Source: Alphaproteobacteria bacterium (lineage in GTDB: Bacteria > Pseudomonadota > Alphaproteobacteria > Micavibrionales > Micavibrionaceae). Taken from it: a DNA stretch of 64,000 nucleotides. Position numbers and translations under genes: made by a program. Of this stretch, positions 10,075-21,900 are shown piece after piece (position 1 is the first letter of the stretch; the number at the start of each line of letters is the position of its first letter). The notes beneath the pieces are model-generated. The model did no database searches. It was not told where the DNA came from and saw only the letters and a list, made by a program, of their open reading frames with translations. Where the stretch lies: the NCBI GenBank assembly GCA_021208265.1, contig JAJOJU010000038.1:1-64000 (forward strand). The letters run 5' to 3'.

Positions 10075-10641
10075 ATGGTTAAAGATTTAGCAAATAATGC
10101 TATGGCCACCGATGGTCAGAAAGCCTGTCTGGTTATTGATCATTTGGTAGAAGCCTTGGGTAATGATCCTTCTTCATCGCTGCGCCGCGCCTTAATTCTG
10201 ACGGATATTGACCACCATCCCGGCACAACGCAGGCTGAAATTATGGCCCGGATGGATCTTCATAAATCAGCCCTCAACCGTGAAATCGAATGGCTGTTTA
10301 ATTATGGCTGCATCATGATGCAGGACTCCGCCAAAGATGCCCGTACAAAAACGCTTCATGTGTGCGGTTATTCCAAAAAGGGGCTCGATTCGGCTTTGGA
10401 GTACTTCAAAAGCGACCATCAAAAGCTGAAGAATTTCATAGTGTTATATACAAAAGTGCTGCGTCAGGAAAAACCAACCTTGCGCGATGCCAAAATTCTT
10501 GCTTATCTATATAATAAGAAGGTGGCCTCAAAGGCGGAAGTTTTGAATAACCTCTATGATGCCCCAACGACAACCGATCACCGCGCCTTTGGCGAGATAC
10601 TGAATGCTGGTGTGATTAAAGGAGTACAGGACGCGGCATAA
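10075..10641 (+). CDS. Hypothetical winged-helix/MarR-like DNA-binding protein
   Basis: ILTDIDHHPGTTQAEIMARMDLHKSALNREIEWLFNYGCI resembles a wHTH; otherwise unrecognised. Confidence 0.5.
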   Translation: MVKDLANNAMATDGQKACLVIDHLVEALGNDPSSSLRRALILTDIDHHPGTTQAEIMARMDLHKSALNREIEWLFNYGCIMMQDSAKDARTKTLHVCGYSKKGLDSALEYFKSDHQKLKNFIVLYTKVLRQEKPTLRDAKILAYLYNKKVASKAEVLNNLYDAPTTTDHRAFGEILNAGVIKGVQDAA

Positions 10642-10808
10642 TGCTGGTAACACTGAGTAAAGAAGCGGAAATGATGTTAGCAAAGGCTTTTGACCAAACG
10701 CCTTCTGCGCCGATTGCTGCTGATTTCAAACATTCAGTTGGTATCCCTGCCGTCTTCTCCCGCGATCCAGCCCCCGGTTTTGACCCTGAAACAGCCCAGC
10801 CTGCTTGA
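10641..10808 (+). CDS. Small hypothetical protein (55 aa)
   Basis: MLVTLSKEAEMMLAKAFDQTPSAPIAADFKHSVGIPAVFSRDPAPGFDPETAQPA; the start overlaps the preceding stop (ATAATG). Confidence 0.35.
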   Translation: MLVTLSKEAEMMLAKAFDQTPSAPIAADFKHSVGIPAVFSRDPAPGFDPETAQPA

Positions 10809-10870
10809 TTACCTGCTGATCTTCCGCTAATTTCTCCTGACAAGATTCACTTTGTTTAAGGAGCTTTCAT

Positions 10871-11785
10871 ATGTCATACGCCGAACAACGCGCAAAAATT
10901 GCCAATAATAACGGTTTTATCGCAGCGCTGGATCAAAGCGGCGGCTCTACCCCCAAGGCCCTGAAACAATACGGCATTGAGGAAACAGCTTTCAGAAATG
11001 AAGATGAGATGTTTGATCTCGTCCACCAGATGCGCACGCGCATTATCACCGCCCCCGCCTTTAACGGAGAGAAAGTAATCGGCGCAATCCTGTTTGAAAA
11101 GACGATGGATAACAGCATCAATGGAACCCCCACCGCCCAATATCTTTGGGAAAAGCTGGGCGTTGTACCCTTCCTGAAAATCGACAAGGGTTTGGCGGAT
11201 GAGATGGATGGTGTGCAGATCATGAAGCCGATGCCGGATCTTTCAGCACTTCTGAAACGCGCCAAAGCCGCTGGTATTTTCGGCACGAAAATGCGCTCCG
11301 TTATTAACACCGCTTCTGCTTCCGGCATTGCCGCAGTTGTGGCGCAGCAGTTTGAAGTGGCCTCCCAAATTCTGGATCACGGCCTGATGCCGATTATTGA
11401 GCCGGAAGTAAATATCAAGGCCGCTGATAAAGAGGCTTGCGAAGAGATCATGAAAGCTGAAATCCTGAAGCATCTGAATACTCTGCCGGAAGGGCGCGAA
11501 GTTATGCTGAAGCTGACATTGCCGGAGACAGCGAATTTTTATGCTGATCTGATTGCCCACCCAAAAGTGCTGCGCGTTGTGGCGCTTTCCGGCGGGTACA
11601 GCCTTGAAGAATCCTGTAAGCGCCTGTCTGAAAATGACGGCATGATCGCCAGTTTCTCCCGCGCGCTTAGCAATGACCTGCGCGCCAGCCAGAGCGATGC
11701 GGAGTTCAACTCAACCTTGAGCGCCGTGATTGATAAAATCTATGCGGCATCAGTGGGAAACGGCGCTAAATCACAGGCGGCGTAA
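10871..11785 (+). CDS. Class I fructose-bisphosphate aldolase
   Basis: MSYAEQRAKIANNNGFIAALDQSGGSTPKALKQYGI...LMPIIEPEVNI; class I FBA signature residues. Confidence 0.93.
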   Translation: MSYAEQRAKIANNNGFIAALDQSGGSTPKALKQYGIEETAFRNEDEMFDLVHQMRTRIITAPAFNGEKVIGAILFEKTMDNSINGTPTAQYLWEKLGVVPFLKIDKGLADEMDGVQIMKPMPDLSALLKRAKAAGIFGTKMRSVINTASASGIAAVVAQQFEVASQILDHGLMPIIEPEVNIKAADKEACEEIMKAEILKHLNTLPEGREVMLKLTLPETANFYADLIAHPKVLRVVALSGGYSLEESCKRLSENDGMIASFSRALSNDLRASQSDAEFNSTLSAVIDKIYAASVGNGAKSQAA

Positions 11786-11787
11786 GG

Positions 11788-12804
11788 CTAACGCTTTTTT
11801 GCCCAGAGCACATTATCGATTGTATCGGAACCGCTTGCCAACATCACCAGCCGGTCAAACCCCAGCGCGCAACCGCCCGCTTCGGGCATGCCATAGTCCA
11901 GGGCTTGTAAAAACTCCTCATCCACGGGGTAACTAAAGCCGTAAAGCGCCTGCTTATCTTTCATTTCAGCCTCAAAGCGGCGGCGCTGTTCAGCGGCATC
12001 GGTCAGCTCGCTAAAGGCGTTGGCCAGCTCCACCCCGCATACATAGAGTTCAAACCGTTCGGCGTAGCGCGAGTCTTTGGGATTCTTACGCGACAGGCAG
12101 GCCATATCCGCCGGGTAATCATATAAAATGGCAGGCACATCCATGCCCAGATAAGGCTCAATCTTTTCTGCCATCACGCGGAAGAAAAGGTCGTCCCACG
12201 CATCATCGTCTGCCGTGCGGATGCCTTTGGCTTGAATGGCGGCGTTAAAGCCGGGCGTATCGGTAAGGTATTTACCCAAATCCAGCCCGGCGAAACGTTC
12301 AAAAGCCTCCGCCACGGATATCTTCAACCAATCTTTGAACGGATCAGCTTTGAAGTCCCCGTAGGTATAATGAGTGATACCCAAGTTTTCCGCCCCCGCT
12401 CGCAGCAGGTTCTGGCAATCATCCATCATGTCACGGTAATCGCCCCCGGCGCGATACCATTCCAAAAGACTAAATTCCGGGGAATGACGCTTGGTAGATT
12501 CGCCGTTCCGGTAGACATGGCAGAGCTGATAGATATTCTTCGCCCCCGCCACTAGCAGCTTCTTCATATCGAATTCCGGTGAGGTGTGCAGATAAAGCGT
12601 TTCCTTACGCTTTAAATCAGGCCCCCATAGATCAGTTTGAAAACCATGGATATGCTTGTCTGCACAGGGCATTACTTGTAATGCCGGCGTTTCGACTTCC
12701 CAGAACTCCTGACTTTCATAATAGCTGCGCACAGCCTTGACCAAAGCCATACGGCTTTGCAGTGCCGGGATCTTTTTTTCAAATTTATCAGGATGAAACC
12801 ACAT
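11788..12804 (-). CDS. epmA: Elongation factor P--(R)-beta-lysine ligase (EpmA/GenX)
   Basis: Short class II LysRS-like: YYESQEFWEVETPALQVMPCADKHIHGFQTD...YLHTSPEFDMKKLLVAGAKNIYQLCHVYRNGE, no anticodon-binding domain. Confidence 0.9.
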   Translation of the reverse strand: MWFHPDKFEKKIPALQSRMALVKAVRSYYESQEFWEVETPALQVMPCADKHIHGFQTDLWGPDLKRKETLYLHTSPEFDMKKLLVAGAKNIYQLCHVYRNGESTKRHSPEFSLLEWYRAGGDYRDMMDDCQNLLRAGAENLGITHYTYGDFKADPFKDWLKISVAEAFERFAGLDLGKYLTDTPGFNAAIQAKGIRTADDDAWDDLFFRVMAEKIEPYLGMDVPAILYDYPADMACLSRKNPKDSRYAERFELYVCGVELANAFSELTDAAEQRRRFEAEMKDKQALYGFSYPVDEEFLQALDYGMPEAGGCALGFDRLVMLASGSDTIDNVLWAKKR

Positions 12805-12872
12805 ATCACTTTTTTCCTTGCAATCTTTGTCACTTAAGACTAAAAAACCCCTTACTCAAGGAGATTTTAGCT

Positions 12873-13097
12873 ATGAAAGCCGATATTCACCCCGATTACC
12901 ATGAAATTACCGTTGAGCAAACGGATGGTACACAATTCAAGACCTTCAGCTGTTACGGCAAGGAAGGCGATGTTCTGCGTCTGGACATCGACCCCCTGAC
13001 ACACCCTGCATGGACAGGCGGCACAGGTAACGTGATCGAAAAAGGTCAGCTCAAGAAGTTCGAGGGCAAGTACGGCGATATGTTCTCCAAGAAATAA
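12873..13097 (+). CDS. rpmE: 50S ribosomal protein L31
   Basis: MKADIHPDYHEITVEQTDGTQFKTFSCYGKEGDVLRLDIDPLTHPAWTGG. Confidence 0.95.
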   Translation: MKADIHPDYHEITVEQTDGTQFKTFSCYGKEGDVLRLDIDPLTHPAWTGGTGNVIEKGQLKKFEGKYGDMFSKK

Positions 13098-13119
13098 GAG
13101 AACGCAGCCGCTTAAAAAT

Positions 13120-13147
13120 AAACCCGCCTGTTTTTGGCGGGTTTTTT
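13120..13147 (+). terminator. Rho-independent terminator after rpmE
   Basis: aaacccgcctgtttttggcgggtttttt. Confidence 0.8.
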
Positions 13148-13172
13148 ATTGGATAAATATAGCAGCTTGTTA

Positions 13173-15845
13173 TCAGGCCGCTTCCAGCTGTTTAAGCGCA
13201 GCGCTGAGTTTTATATGCGCGGCTTGCGCATCTTCCCGGCGCTGTTTTTGTTCTTCGATGATTTCATCGGGCGCGTTTTTAACGAAGTTCTCGTTAGCCA
13301 GATTGCGGTCGACCTTTTCAATCTCCTGCTCCAGCTTTACGATTTGCTTCTTGAGGCGCTCGCGCTCGGCATCCAGATCAATCAGCTCGGCGATAGGCAG
13401 AATGATAGTTGCTTCCCCATGAACACTCTGGATAGCGCCCTTGGGTACATTATCCGTATCCGTAATAGTATTGAGGCGAGCAAGGCGCTGGATGATTTCC
13501 TGATAGGTATTCAGCCGGGCCTTGGTAACGGCAGAGGCATCCTTTACCATCAGTTCAATCTTGGCGCCCGCCGGTACATTCATGTCGGAACGAACGCTGC
13601 GGATCTCAGTGATAAGGCCGCATAACCACTGGATTTCATCCTGAGCATCCTTGTTCTGAAGCGCAGGCGCATATTCCGGCCAGCTTTGCTGCATCACCAA
13701 CCCCTGCCCCTTACCCCCATAGGTTTCAGCCAGCTCTTCGGTGATGAAGGGCATAATGGGGTTCAAGAGCAGAAGCACCTGATTAATGACCCAGGCGGTG
13801 GTGTTTTGCACCTCAACTCTGGCGGCGGCATCAACCCCCTCGCCTTGCAATAAAGGCTTGGAGAATTCCAGATACCAGTCACACAATGTGCCCCAAACGA
13901 ATTGGTAGATAGCGCTCGCCGCTTCGTTGAATTTATACTCACCCAGCGCTTTTTCGATGGCCTCAGAACAAGCGGCAAGCTCACCCACGATCCACTTGTT
14001 GAGCGTGGAAGTAACAGCCTCCGGCTTGAAATCAGGGTTGAACGTACAGCTGTTCATCTCAGCATAGCGCGCGGCGTTCCAGAGCTTGGTAGCGAAGTTG
14101 CGGTAGCCTTCCACCCGATCTTCCGAAAGCTTGATATCCCGCCCCTGCGCGGCCATAGCCGTCATGGTGAAGCGCAAGGCATCAGCACCGAATTTATCGA
14201 TCAGATCCAGAGGGTCCATAACATTCCCCTTGGATTTACTCATCTTCTGGCCCTTGGCATCACGCACCAGAGCGTGCATGTAAACATCCTTGAACGGCAC
14301 ATCGCCCATGAAATGGATGCCCATCATCATCATCCGGGCCACCCAGAAGAAGATGATATCAAAGCCGGTAATCAGCACATCGCCGGGATAATATTTAGCC
14401 AGCATGGGCTTCGCGCTTTCATCGGGCCAACCCAGAGTGGAGAACGGCCAGAGGGCGGAGGAAAACCATGTATCCAGAACATCATCATCACGGCGAAGCG
14501 TGACGGATTCGCCGTAATGGGCATCGGCCTCTTTGTAAGCTTCATCTTCCGTTTCGGCCACGAACACACGACCATCCGGCCCATACCACGCGGGGATTTG
14601 ATGCCCCCACCACAGCTGGCGGCTGATACACCAGGGCTGGATATTTTCCATCCACTGGAAGTAAGTGTTTTCCCATGTCTGCGGCACGAAGCGCGTTTTG
14701 CCTTCACGCACGGCCTTAATGGCGGGCTGGGCCATGGTGTGGGCATCCACATACCATTGATCAGTCAGGTAAGGTTCAATCACCACGCCGGAACGATCGC
14801 CATAGGGAAGGCTGTTTTTGATGTCTTCCACTTCTGCTAGAAGCTCCATTTCCTCAAGCTCCTGCAAGATAAGCTCGCGCGCCTTGTAGCGATCCAGCCC
14901 GTGGTATTTGGACGGAATATCATCCAGCGGCAGGATGGCGGCGTGAACATCAAACACGTTGATCATGGGAAGGTCATGGCGCTTGCCCACTTCGAAGTCA
15001 TTAAAATCATGTGCGGGCGTAATCTTCACAGCGCCGGAGCCTTTTTCAGGGTCGGAATATTCGTCCGCCACAATCGGGATCAGACGGCCCGTGATTGGCA
15101 GCGCCACCATTTTGCCGATCAGGTCTTTATAGCGCTCATCCTCCGGATGCACAGCCACAGCCGTATCACCCAGCATGGTTTCGGGCCGCGTGGTGGCGAC
15201 CGTAATATATTCAACTCCGGCATCGACATCAGCCAGAGGGTAACGGATATGCCACATATGGCCTTTTTGCTCGCGCTGTTCCACTTCCAGATCAGATATG
15301 GAGGTCAGCAGCTTAGGGTCCCAGTTCACCAAGCGCTTGTCGCGGTATATTAGTTTTTCCTTATAAAGCTGTACGAACACTTTCAGAACAGCTTTGGAAA
15401 GGCCTTCATCCATCGTGAAGCGCTCACGGCTCCAATCGGGCGTTGCACCCAGACGGCGCAGCTGGCCCACAATTGTGCCGCCGCTTTCAGCCTTCCATTT
15501 CCACACACGTTCAAGAAAAGCTTCGCGCCCTAGATCACGGCGGTGCTTACCTTCCTGATCAAGCATACGCTCCACCACCATTTGCGTGGCGATACCGGCA
15601 TGGTCAGTCCCCGGCTGCCACAGGGCATCGCGCCCTTTCATGCGGTAAAAACGGGTGAGGATATCCTGCAGCGTCATGTTAAGCGCGTGGCCCATGTGAA
15701 GGCTGCCTGTCACATTCGGCGGCGGCATCATGACTGTGAAGGGTTGGGCAGAACTGGAAACATCGCACGCGAACGCGCCGGATTTTTCCATCGCTTCGTA
15801 ATGTTTGGATTCTATGGTGGCAGGGTTAAATTTTGAGTCTAGCAT
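13173..15845 (-). CDS. valS: Valine--tRNA ligase
   Basis: [16 protein letters not shown]...[26 protein letters not shown]-terminal coiled coil. Confidence 0.98.
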   Translation of the reverse strand: MLDSKFNPATIESKHYEAMEKSGAFACDVSSSAQPFTVMMPPPNVTGSLHMGHALNMTLQDILTRFYRMKGRDALWQPGTDHAGIATQMVVERMLDQEGKHRRDLGREAFLERVWKWKAESGGTIVGQLRRLGATPDWSRERFTMDEGLSKAVLKVFVQLYKEKLIYRDKRLVNWDPKLLTSISDLEVEQREQKGHMWHIRYPLADVDAGVEYITVATTRPETMLGDTAVAVHPEDERYKDLIGKMVALPITGRLIPIVADEYSDPEKGSGAVKITPAHDFNDFEVGKRHDLPMINVFDVHAAILPLDDIPSKYHGLDRYKARELILQELEEMELLAEVEDIKNSLPYGDRSGVVIEPYLTDQWYVDAHTMAQPAIKAVREGKTRFVPQTWENTYFQWMENIQPWCISRQLWWGHQIPAWYGPDGRVFVAETEDEAYKEADAHYGESVTLRRDDDVLDTWFSSALWPFSTLGWPDESAKPMLAKYYPGDVLITGFDIIFFWVARMMMMGIHFMGDVPFKDVYMHALVRDAKGQKMSKSKGNVMDPLDLIDKFGADALRFTMTAMAAQGRDIKLSEDRVEGYRNFATKLWNAARYAEMNSCTFNPDFKPEAVTSTLNKWIVGELAACSEAIEKALGEYKFNEAASAIYQFVWGTLCDWYLEFSKPLLQGEGVDAAARVEVQNTTAWVINQVLLLLNPIMPFITEELAETYGGKGQGLVMQQSWPEYAPALQNKDAQDEIQWLCGLITEIRSVRSDMNVPAGAKIELMVKDASAVTKARLNTYQEIIQRLARLNTITDTDNVPKGAIQSVHGEATIILPIAELIDLDAERERLKKQIVKLEQEIEKVDRNLANENFVKNAPDEIIEEQKQRREDAQAAHIKLSAALKQLEAA

Positions 15846-15920
15846 AGCGGTGATAAGTCTTTAGTTTTCAGTGTTTAACAAGCGATCTTACTAAACACTA
15901 ATCACTTAGCACTGACAACC

Positions 15921-16540
15921 CTATTCGCCAAGATCCCCCAGGACACGCTTGGTTACACGCTCCAGCTCATCCTGCACGAGGCGCTCAATCAACGGCGGCA
16001 GGTTCTTATCCAGCCATTCCCGGAGCATCGGCCGCAATTCATCGCGGACCACATCCTCAATCGTGCAGGCCTCCATGGCGCTCAACAGCAGCCTTTGCCG
16101 CCAAACCGGAAATTGCCGAATAGGCGGTACTTTCTACGTTGCGGGTAAACAATGCTTCGTCCTCACGGGAGAAATCCTCCATAGGCGGCAGAACGGCGTC
16201 ACGGCTCTTTCTCTTCAGGCTGATATTCCGGCTCAGGCTCGGATTCTGGCATAACCTCTTCCGGAATATCTTCGTGATCCTGTAGATCAACTTCCATGGG
16301 CTCCGCCTCAACCTGCTCTGTGAGATCCAGAACATCTTCTTCCTCAGGGAATGAAACGATTTCCTCTTCGGGCTCAGGTTCAGGTTCAGATACCGCTGCC
16401 TCAGGCTCGGGTTCGGGCTCAGGTACAGCTTCGGCCTCCGCAGGCGCCGCCTCTTCATCATCGTCAGAAATAATCTGGCGAATCGATGCGAGGATTTCCT
16501 CGATAGACGGTTCTTCTTCTGTTTTATTCTCGTCAGCCAT
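15921..16540 (-). CDS. popZ: PopZ/DUF2497 polar organizing protein, broken by two frameshifts
   Basis: N-term ...EPSIEEILASIRQIISDDDE, Glu/Pro-rich linker, then C-term TIEDVVRDELRPMLREWLDKNLPPLIERLVQDELERVTKRVLGDLGE in a third frame; typical PopZ architecture upstream of valS. Confidence 0.83.
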
Positions 16541-16678
16541 GAGAGCGCTTTGCCTTTAGTGAGAGCAGGTGCCGTTCCTCGGCATCCATCGCTTATCATC
16601 TTCTAGTGTTCACTATACGAGCTGACTTGTCAAAGGCGGAAATGCAAGTTTTATCAACACTATCCACAATTTGATTGC

Positions 16679-18118
16679 TTATTTTTCGCGCGGAACATCT
16701 ATTGAGAAAATGCGGTTTTTGACATCATCGAGATGAGATCCAAACTCGAGCTTGTCATCCGAAAAACCCAGACTTTCTGGTGTAAGGAATCCCAGCGTCG
16801 CCGCAAGAGAGAAGCTTGCCACAACTTCATTTCTTTGCGCGATAACAAGCGCCGTTTGTGAATCCAGATATTCCTGATCGGCATCAAGGGCGTCCAGAAC
16901 CGTGCGGGCTCCAACTTCCGTCTCCTGATGCACCCCTTCACGGGCCACGCGCGCGGCCTTCACTTGTGCCTGACGGGCTTTAATTTCAGCCTGGGCAGCC
17001 TTTAAGGTCTGCCAACTGCTGACGGTTTCCTGACGCGCCTGACGTTTAGCCGCTAAAATCTCCAGATAGTTCTGATTTGCCGTTTCCTTCGCCTGACGTA
17101 TGCGTGAACGCACGAAGCCGGCCTCGTATAACGGCACCTGCGCACTCACGCCCAAGGCCTCTTCAGTCTGCTTATTTGTTGTCCCCGACAGTGGGTCATA
17201 AGTGCGCCCCCATGATGCGAAGGCCTGAACCTCTGGCAACAACTCACCGAAGATATTGTCAACATCACTCTCTGCTGCTTTTTGGATATAGACGGCAGAA
17301 ACAACATCGGGGCTGTCGGATTCAGCCAAAGCCACAGCATCATCCAGACTGGGCGGCAGACTTAAATCATAGGCCGGTGTTACAAGGCTTGGCGGCGGCA
17401 GAAAACCTGCAATTTGCTCAAAAACCGCGCTGCTGGTTTGTAAATTACCTTGCGCGCTGATCAAATTGGCATCAGCTTCAGCAAGACGCGCTTCTGACTG
17501 ACTGACGTCTGTCTTTGTATTTTCCCCCACCTCGAAACGGTCTGTCGATGCCTGCAACTGCCGGGAAATAACACGGCGGTTATTTTGATTTAATTCAACC
17601 AATGAGCGGTCACGCAATACGTCCATATAAGCTGTCACAACAGCCAGCAGAACATCTTGCTCGATCGATTTCAAAATCGCCGTCTGGGCAGTAATTGCAC
17701 TATTGGCAGATTCAATAGAGGCTGTTGTTCTCCCCCCGCGGTAAACAGGTTGATCAATCCGTAACTCAATATCTTTTGTTGTTGCACTGTTTTTACGGTT
17801 GGCCCCGCCATCAACATCCGCTGAAGTTACATTTCCCAACGCTGTAACAGAGGGTTTAAAGCCGGCATAGGCCTGCGGCAACAATTCATGTGTGGCGCGC
17901 AATTCAGCACGAGCCGCACGTATGGAAGGATTATTTACATACACTTCGCGCAGCACATCTTGAATGGTTACACTGGATGACGGAGCGATATTTGTTTGCA
18001 CAACCTCCTCTGCCCCAGCAGAATGTGCCGCAGGAAACGAAAGGGCCGTAGCCGCTGCCATCAAGACAATCAGGGAGCTTCCCTTGCCAAGAAGCGTGCG
18101 CATAGCAGAAAAACACAT
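16679..18118 (-). CDS. TolC-family type I secretion outer membrane protein
   Basis: SVTIQDVLREVYVNNPSIRAARAELRATHELLPQAYAGFKPSV...VGARTVLDALDADQEYLDSQTALVIAQRNEVVASFSLAATLG. Confidence 0.93.
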   Translation of the reverse strand: MCFSAMRTLLGKGSSLIVLMAAATALSFPAAHSAGAEEVVQTNIAPSSSVTIQDVLREVYVNNPSIRAARAELRATHELLPQAYAGFKPSVTALGNVTSADVDGGANRKNSATTKDIELRIDQPVYRGGRTTASIESANSAITAQTAILKSIEQDVLLAVVTAYMDVLRDRSLVELNQNNRRVISRQLQASTDRFEVGENTKTDVSQSEARLAEADANLISAQGNLQTSSAVFEQIAGFLPPPSLVTPAYDLSLPPSLDDAVALAESDSPDVVSAVYIQKAAESDVDNIFGELLPEVQAFASWGRTYDPLSGTTNKQTEEALGVSAQVPLYEAGFVRSRIRQAKETANQNYLEILAAKRQARQETVSSWQTLKAAQAEIKARQAQVKAARVAREGVHQETEVGARTVLDALDADQEYLDSQTALVIAQRNEVVASFSLAATLGFLTPESLGFSDDKLEFGSHLDDVKNRIFSIDVPREK

Positions 18119-18183
18119 ATTTCTTACCCCTCCTCACGATAGCGGGCGTATTCACACATATAACGATGTAAAATGTAATTAGA

Positions 18184-18872
18184 TCAGGAAAAGACAAACT
18201 CAACTTTTGGCTCAAAACCTTTTAGATAAGGCACCGAGGCATCAAAGAGAGTATATGCTGAAAATGCGTTTTTTTCCAACCCCCGATTGTTTTTTTTATG
18301 AGCTGGACAGCCCCACTTTTCTGGTGGGGCGGCTTGAGAATAAGCAACATACGGCCTTCCGGCGCCAATTGATCAACCAATGATTGAGGCACATCAGCGC
18401 ATGCACCATTAACGATTATAAGGTCGTAAGGGCTGTGTTTGGCGTAACCGTCTGCCAAGACACCATCAACAGCAATCACGTTACAAGCCCCCACAGTACT
18501 ACAAAGCTTGTCGATCTGAGCGCACATGGTCTTGTCACTCTCCAAGGCAATTACTGTAGAGCACAACGGTGATAAAACAGCACTTCCGTAGCCTGTTGCC
18601 GCACCGACATCCAAAACGATCTCATGCGGCTGGGGCTGAGCCGCCTGCAACATCTTGGCGTGCACCATGGGCGATACCAGATAACGTCCCTTTCCCAAGG
18701 AAAGGGATTCATCGCAGTAAGCAACCGGTTTTAAATTGGCGGGCACAAATTTTTCACGTGGAACCGTTTCAAAAGCATTCAATATTTCGGGCGCAATCAC
18801 CCCCGCCGTATGCAGCTGGGAGTCCACCATTGATTGCCGTGCTTTTGCGAAATCAAACATGACAGGCATCAT
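18184..18872 (-). CDS. Protein-L-isoaspartate O-methyltransferase family (C-terminal frameshift near 18275)
   Basis: ARQSMVDSQLHTAGVIAPEILNAFETVPREKFVP...LDVGAATGYGSAVLSPL; C-term FSAYTLFDASVPYLKGFEPKVEFVFS is in another frame beyond a 7-T run. Confidence 0.87.
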
Positions 18873-18939
18873 AAATCAACTTCAGCCCAAGGGACAGAGG
18901 GAAATAAAGAAAAATATCTATATTTTTATTCAGGCGCGG

Positions 18940-21900
18940 TCAGTCAGGCTCCGTGCCGCCCATAGGGAAACCACCCCAGCGATCGCGGAAACCTTGCCGC
19001 GTCAGAGTATGATTATCTATAACAGCGGCCCTTGGCACCTGCGTAATATCCATATATTGGGCCTTACCTTCCGCCTTAAATGACGGCAGCAGGATAATCC
19101 GATTTTCCTCTGACTCTTCCGGCTTAAACTTCCCGAAAAACTGCCCGGCAAAATGCTGATACATTGCTATCCGGTCGGCAAAGCCAAATTGATGGGCAAA
19201 AGCATCCGTAATACCGGGATCAGTAAACGCCTTGTTAAATGGGGTCTGCTTGAATTCTGATGGCAACGGCTTGCCATCAGCTGCCTCATAGCGCGCCTTG
19301 AATTCAGCCCATGTAATTGTCACTGGTTTAGCATCCAGCTTAACCGAAACTTCCCATCCGGTTTCCTTGCCGCTTTCATCACACTGACGCAAGCGGATGC
19401 TGTCACCCTTGCCGATCTTATAGCCATGCTTTTTATTGTAGTGATAATCCAGAAGCGCCATGGCCTGAAGCGGCTTACCGTCCATGGCGGCCGTTTTATA
19501 GCCCGATAGGGTTGGCGCCAGAACGGACATAAACTGTTCCGTCTTCAGGACAGGGAATTCGAAATGCGGTTTTACAATCTCAACCCCGGCTAACGGTACG
19601 GCACCTTCTGCAGAAACGAGTGTGACAGGCTTATTGGCCACCGGAGCTGTCAAGCCGGATTCTGTGAAAATGCGGTTTACCGATATCAGCAAATCAGCCT
19701 CCAATGGCTTATCAAGCGATGCCTGAACAAAGGCCGCACGCGGCGCTAGGAAGTGCATGCCCGTTTCCCGGCAGCGGAAAACGACATTGGCAATGTTTGA
19801 AAGATCGCCTTTTTTCAGAATTTGCGCCAGTTCCGGCGTTTCAATCACGGGGTATACCATCTCGCCCAAGCGTGGATCACGTATAGGAGAAAACGGTGCC
19901 GAGTCAGGCACATCGACAATCAGCGTCTTCGTTTTATCCTTAAACCCGGCCAGCGATATGGGGTAGAGAACATTTTCCGCCGGCATGCCGGATACGGGGT
20001 CATATCCATCCCACGCCAGATTTTCTTTGGTCCAGTTATATTTCTTCATCCGGGCGCGGTAATATTTCTCCATATCCGCCATCAGCTGCTGACGCCCCGG
20101 AATTTTAGACACAAACTGATTGTACAGCCCGCGGGCGGTGTCCGGGTCTGATGAGAAAAGCCGCAGCATATTTTCATCGCGCGAATTCCGTTTGAAGGCC
20201 TTGATGATCTGAAGCTCTCTTTCAGGAGTGGGTAGACGTTGATGGGTGGCATCCACAAAAGGTGATCCGTGACAGCGGAAGGACTGGCGCGCCTTGATAC
20301 GCTTGATCCAGTCAGGGTGAACTTCCATTAGCTGCGCTTCACGCCCGGCTTCCATGAAAATTTCTGCCATAAAAACATCAAACGTATCGAAGCGTTCGAA
20401 ATTGATATCCCAACCTTTTTTATTTTTTACATCAAACAGGCGGCCGAATTCATCATAAGGAATATCTGACAGACGCGATTGCGGAATTTCACGGCCCGTC
20501 TGTCTGTCGATCACCCAGTAATGATCCGGCGATGGCGCGACAAGCCAGTGTTCGGCAAGCGCCTTCTGGCGCAACTTCCACAAAAACTCAACCGCCTGCC
20601 CGTTATTTTTGAACGGGGCTTTTTGCGGCAGATATATTTTTTGAGGCGCGGTATGATCGCGGGCAAAGTCCAGTATATCAGCTGTCGTCTGTTGACGGAT
20701 CAACGCCGCGGAAACACGCTCCAGTTCCTCCGCCAGTTCTTCGTACGCCTCGTCCTTCGGGTGTTTACCCTCAAGGTTGGGATGACGGCAGAGAAGATGC
20801 ATCAAATGCTCGTTCCGCTTCAGATAAAAAGTAACCTGATCTTCATAACGTTTGAAAACGGTATCAGTCATTGATTTCTGCTCACGCCAGTCTTTGCGGA
20901 TGATCGGCGCGCGGCGCGTGGGGGAAATGCGGTTCTGGAAGACACGCTCCTCCGGCTTGGGGTCGGCGACAATTTCAACCGGATCAAATGTCTGCACATA
21001 ACGTTCGAAAGCATTCGATATCTTCGCCCGGAAACCTTGTAGCCCCATATGGTGAATAACATCACGCCGTGTCTGGAGTGAATCCCATGACACCCCGTGG
21101 TTAGCACCACGCTTCATCCCCGTTTCGGCAGGCTGGATGCTGGGGCAGCGTTGCAGGTTAAAAATTTCGAACACGCCGAGCGGGTCTTTTTCTTGACGCT
21201 TCATAAGCTGCACAAGATCATCTTCGCTCAAATCGAACAGGTTGCGGCCATCAGGAATTAGAAGCCTTGCAGGGTCGGACGGGTCTTCCCGCAACACATC
21301 CAAACAAATACCAATACCGCGCTTGAAGTCACCATACGCGCGGTCGGTATTCAGCATCACCCCCATATGTGCCTCGCAATAGGGATAGCGGTTACGAATA
21401 AAGCTGATCACGGGCGGCGCGCCGGATTCATTGCCTTCAATCAAACTACGGCGGATATAATCGCTATCGGATAGCTTTCTTTTATATTCCACAATATCGG
21501 GCGCAATCTTCTTGGCGTATTGATAGATGGCGTATTCATTGGCAACATCAATTTCCGGGTCCACATGTGTCTGGCGTTTATCATGCCAGGAACCATCATC
21601 CATGGTGACACCATCCGGAATGTAAAGCCGTTCACTTCCCAATCTCGTATTCGCCTCCATAATCGCATCCTTGGCAAAACTGAGGCTGCCATCGGGACGT
21701 ACACCCGGCACCAGACGCGTACGGTCCTGCGGGCCAAGTTTTACAACTTCGCGGGTCAGCGGCAGCGTATCCAGAAGTCTTGCCCCTTCCTGTTTCACAT
21801 GCGTGATAAACAGCTTAGGCATCAGATAACGGTGGAACATATTCCACAGCCAGTTATTATCCGCCCGTGAATTCATGATCATGATGGTCTTGCGGTGCGG

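Noticed and set aside
13902-14840. 312-aa plus-strand ORF inside valS
   Set aside because: Antisense shadow of valS; composition is typical of a spurious ORF.
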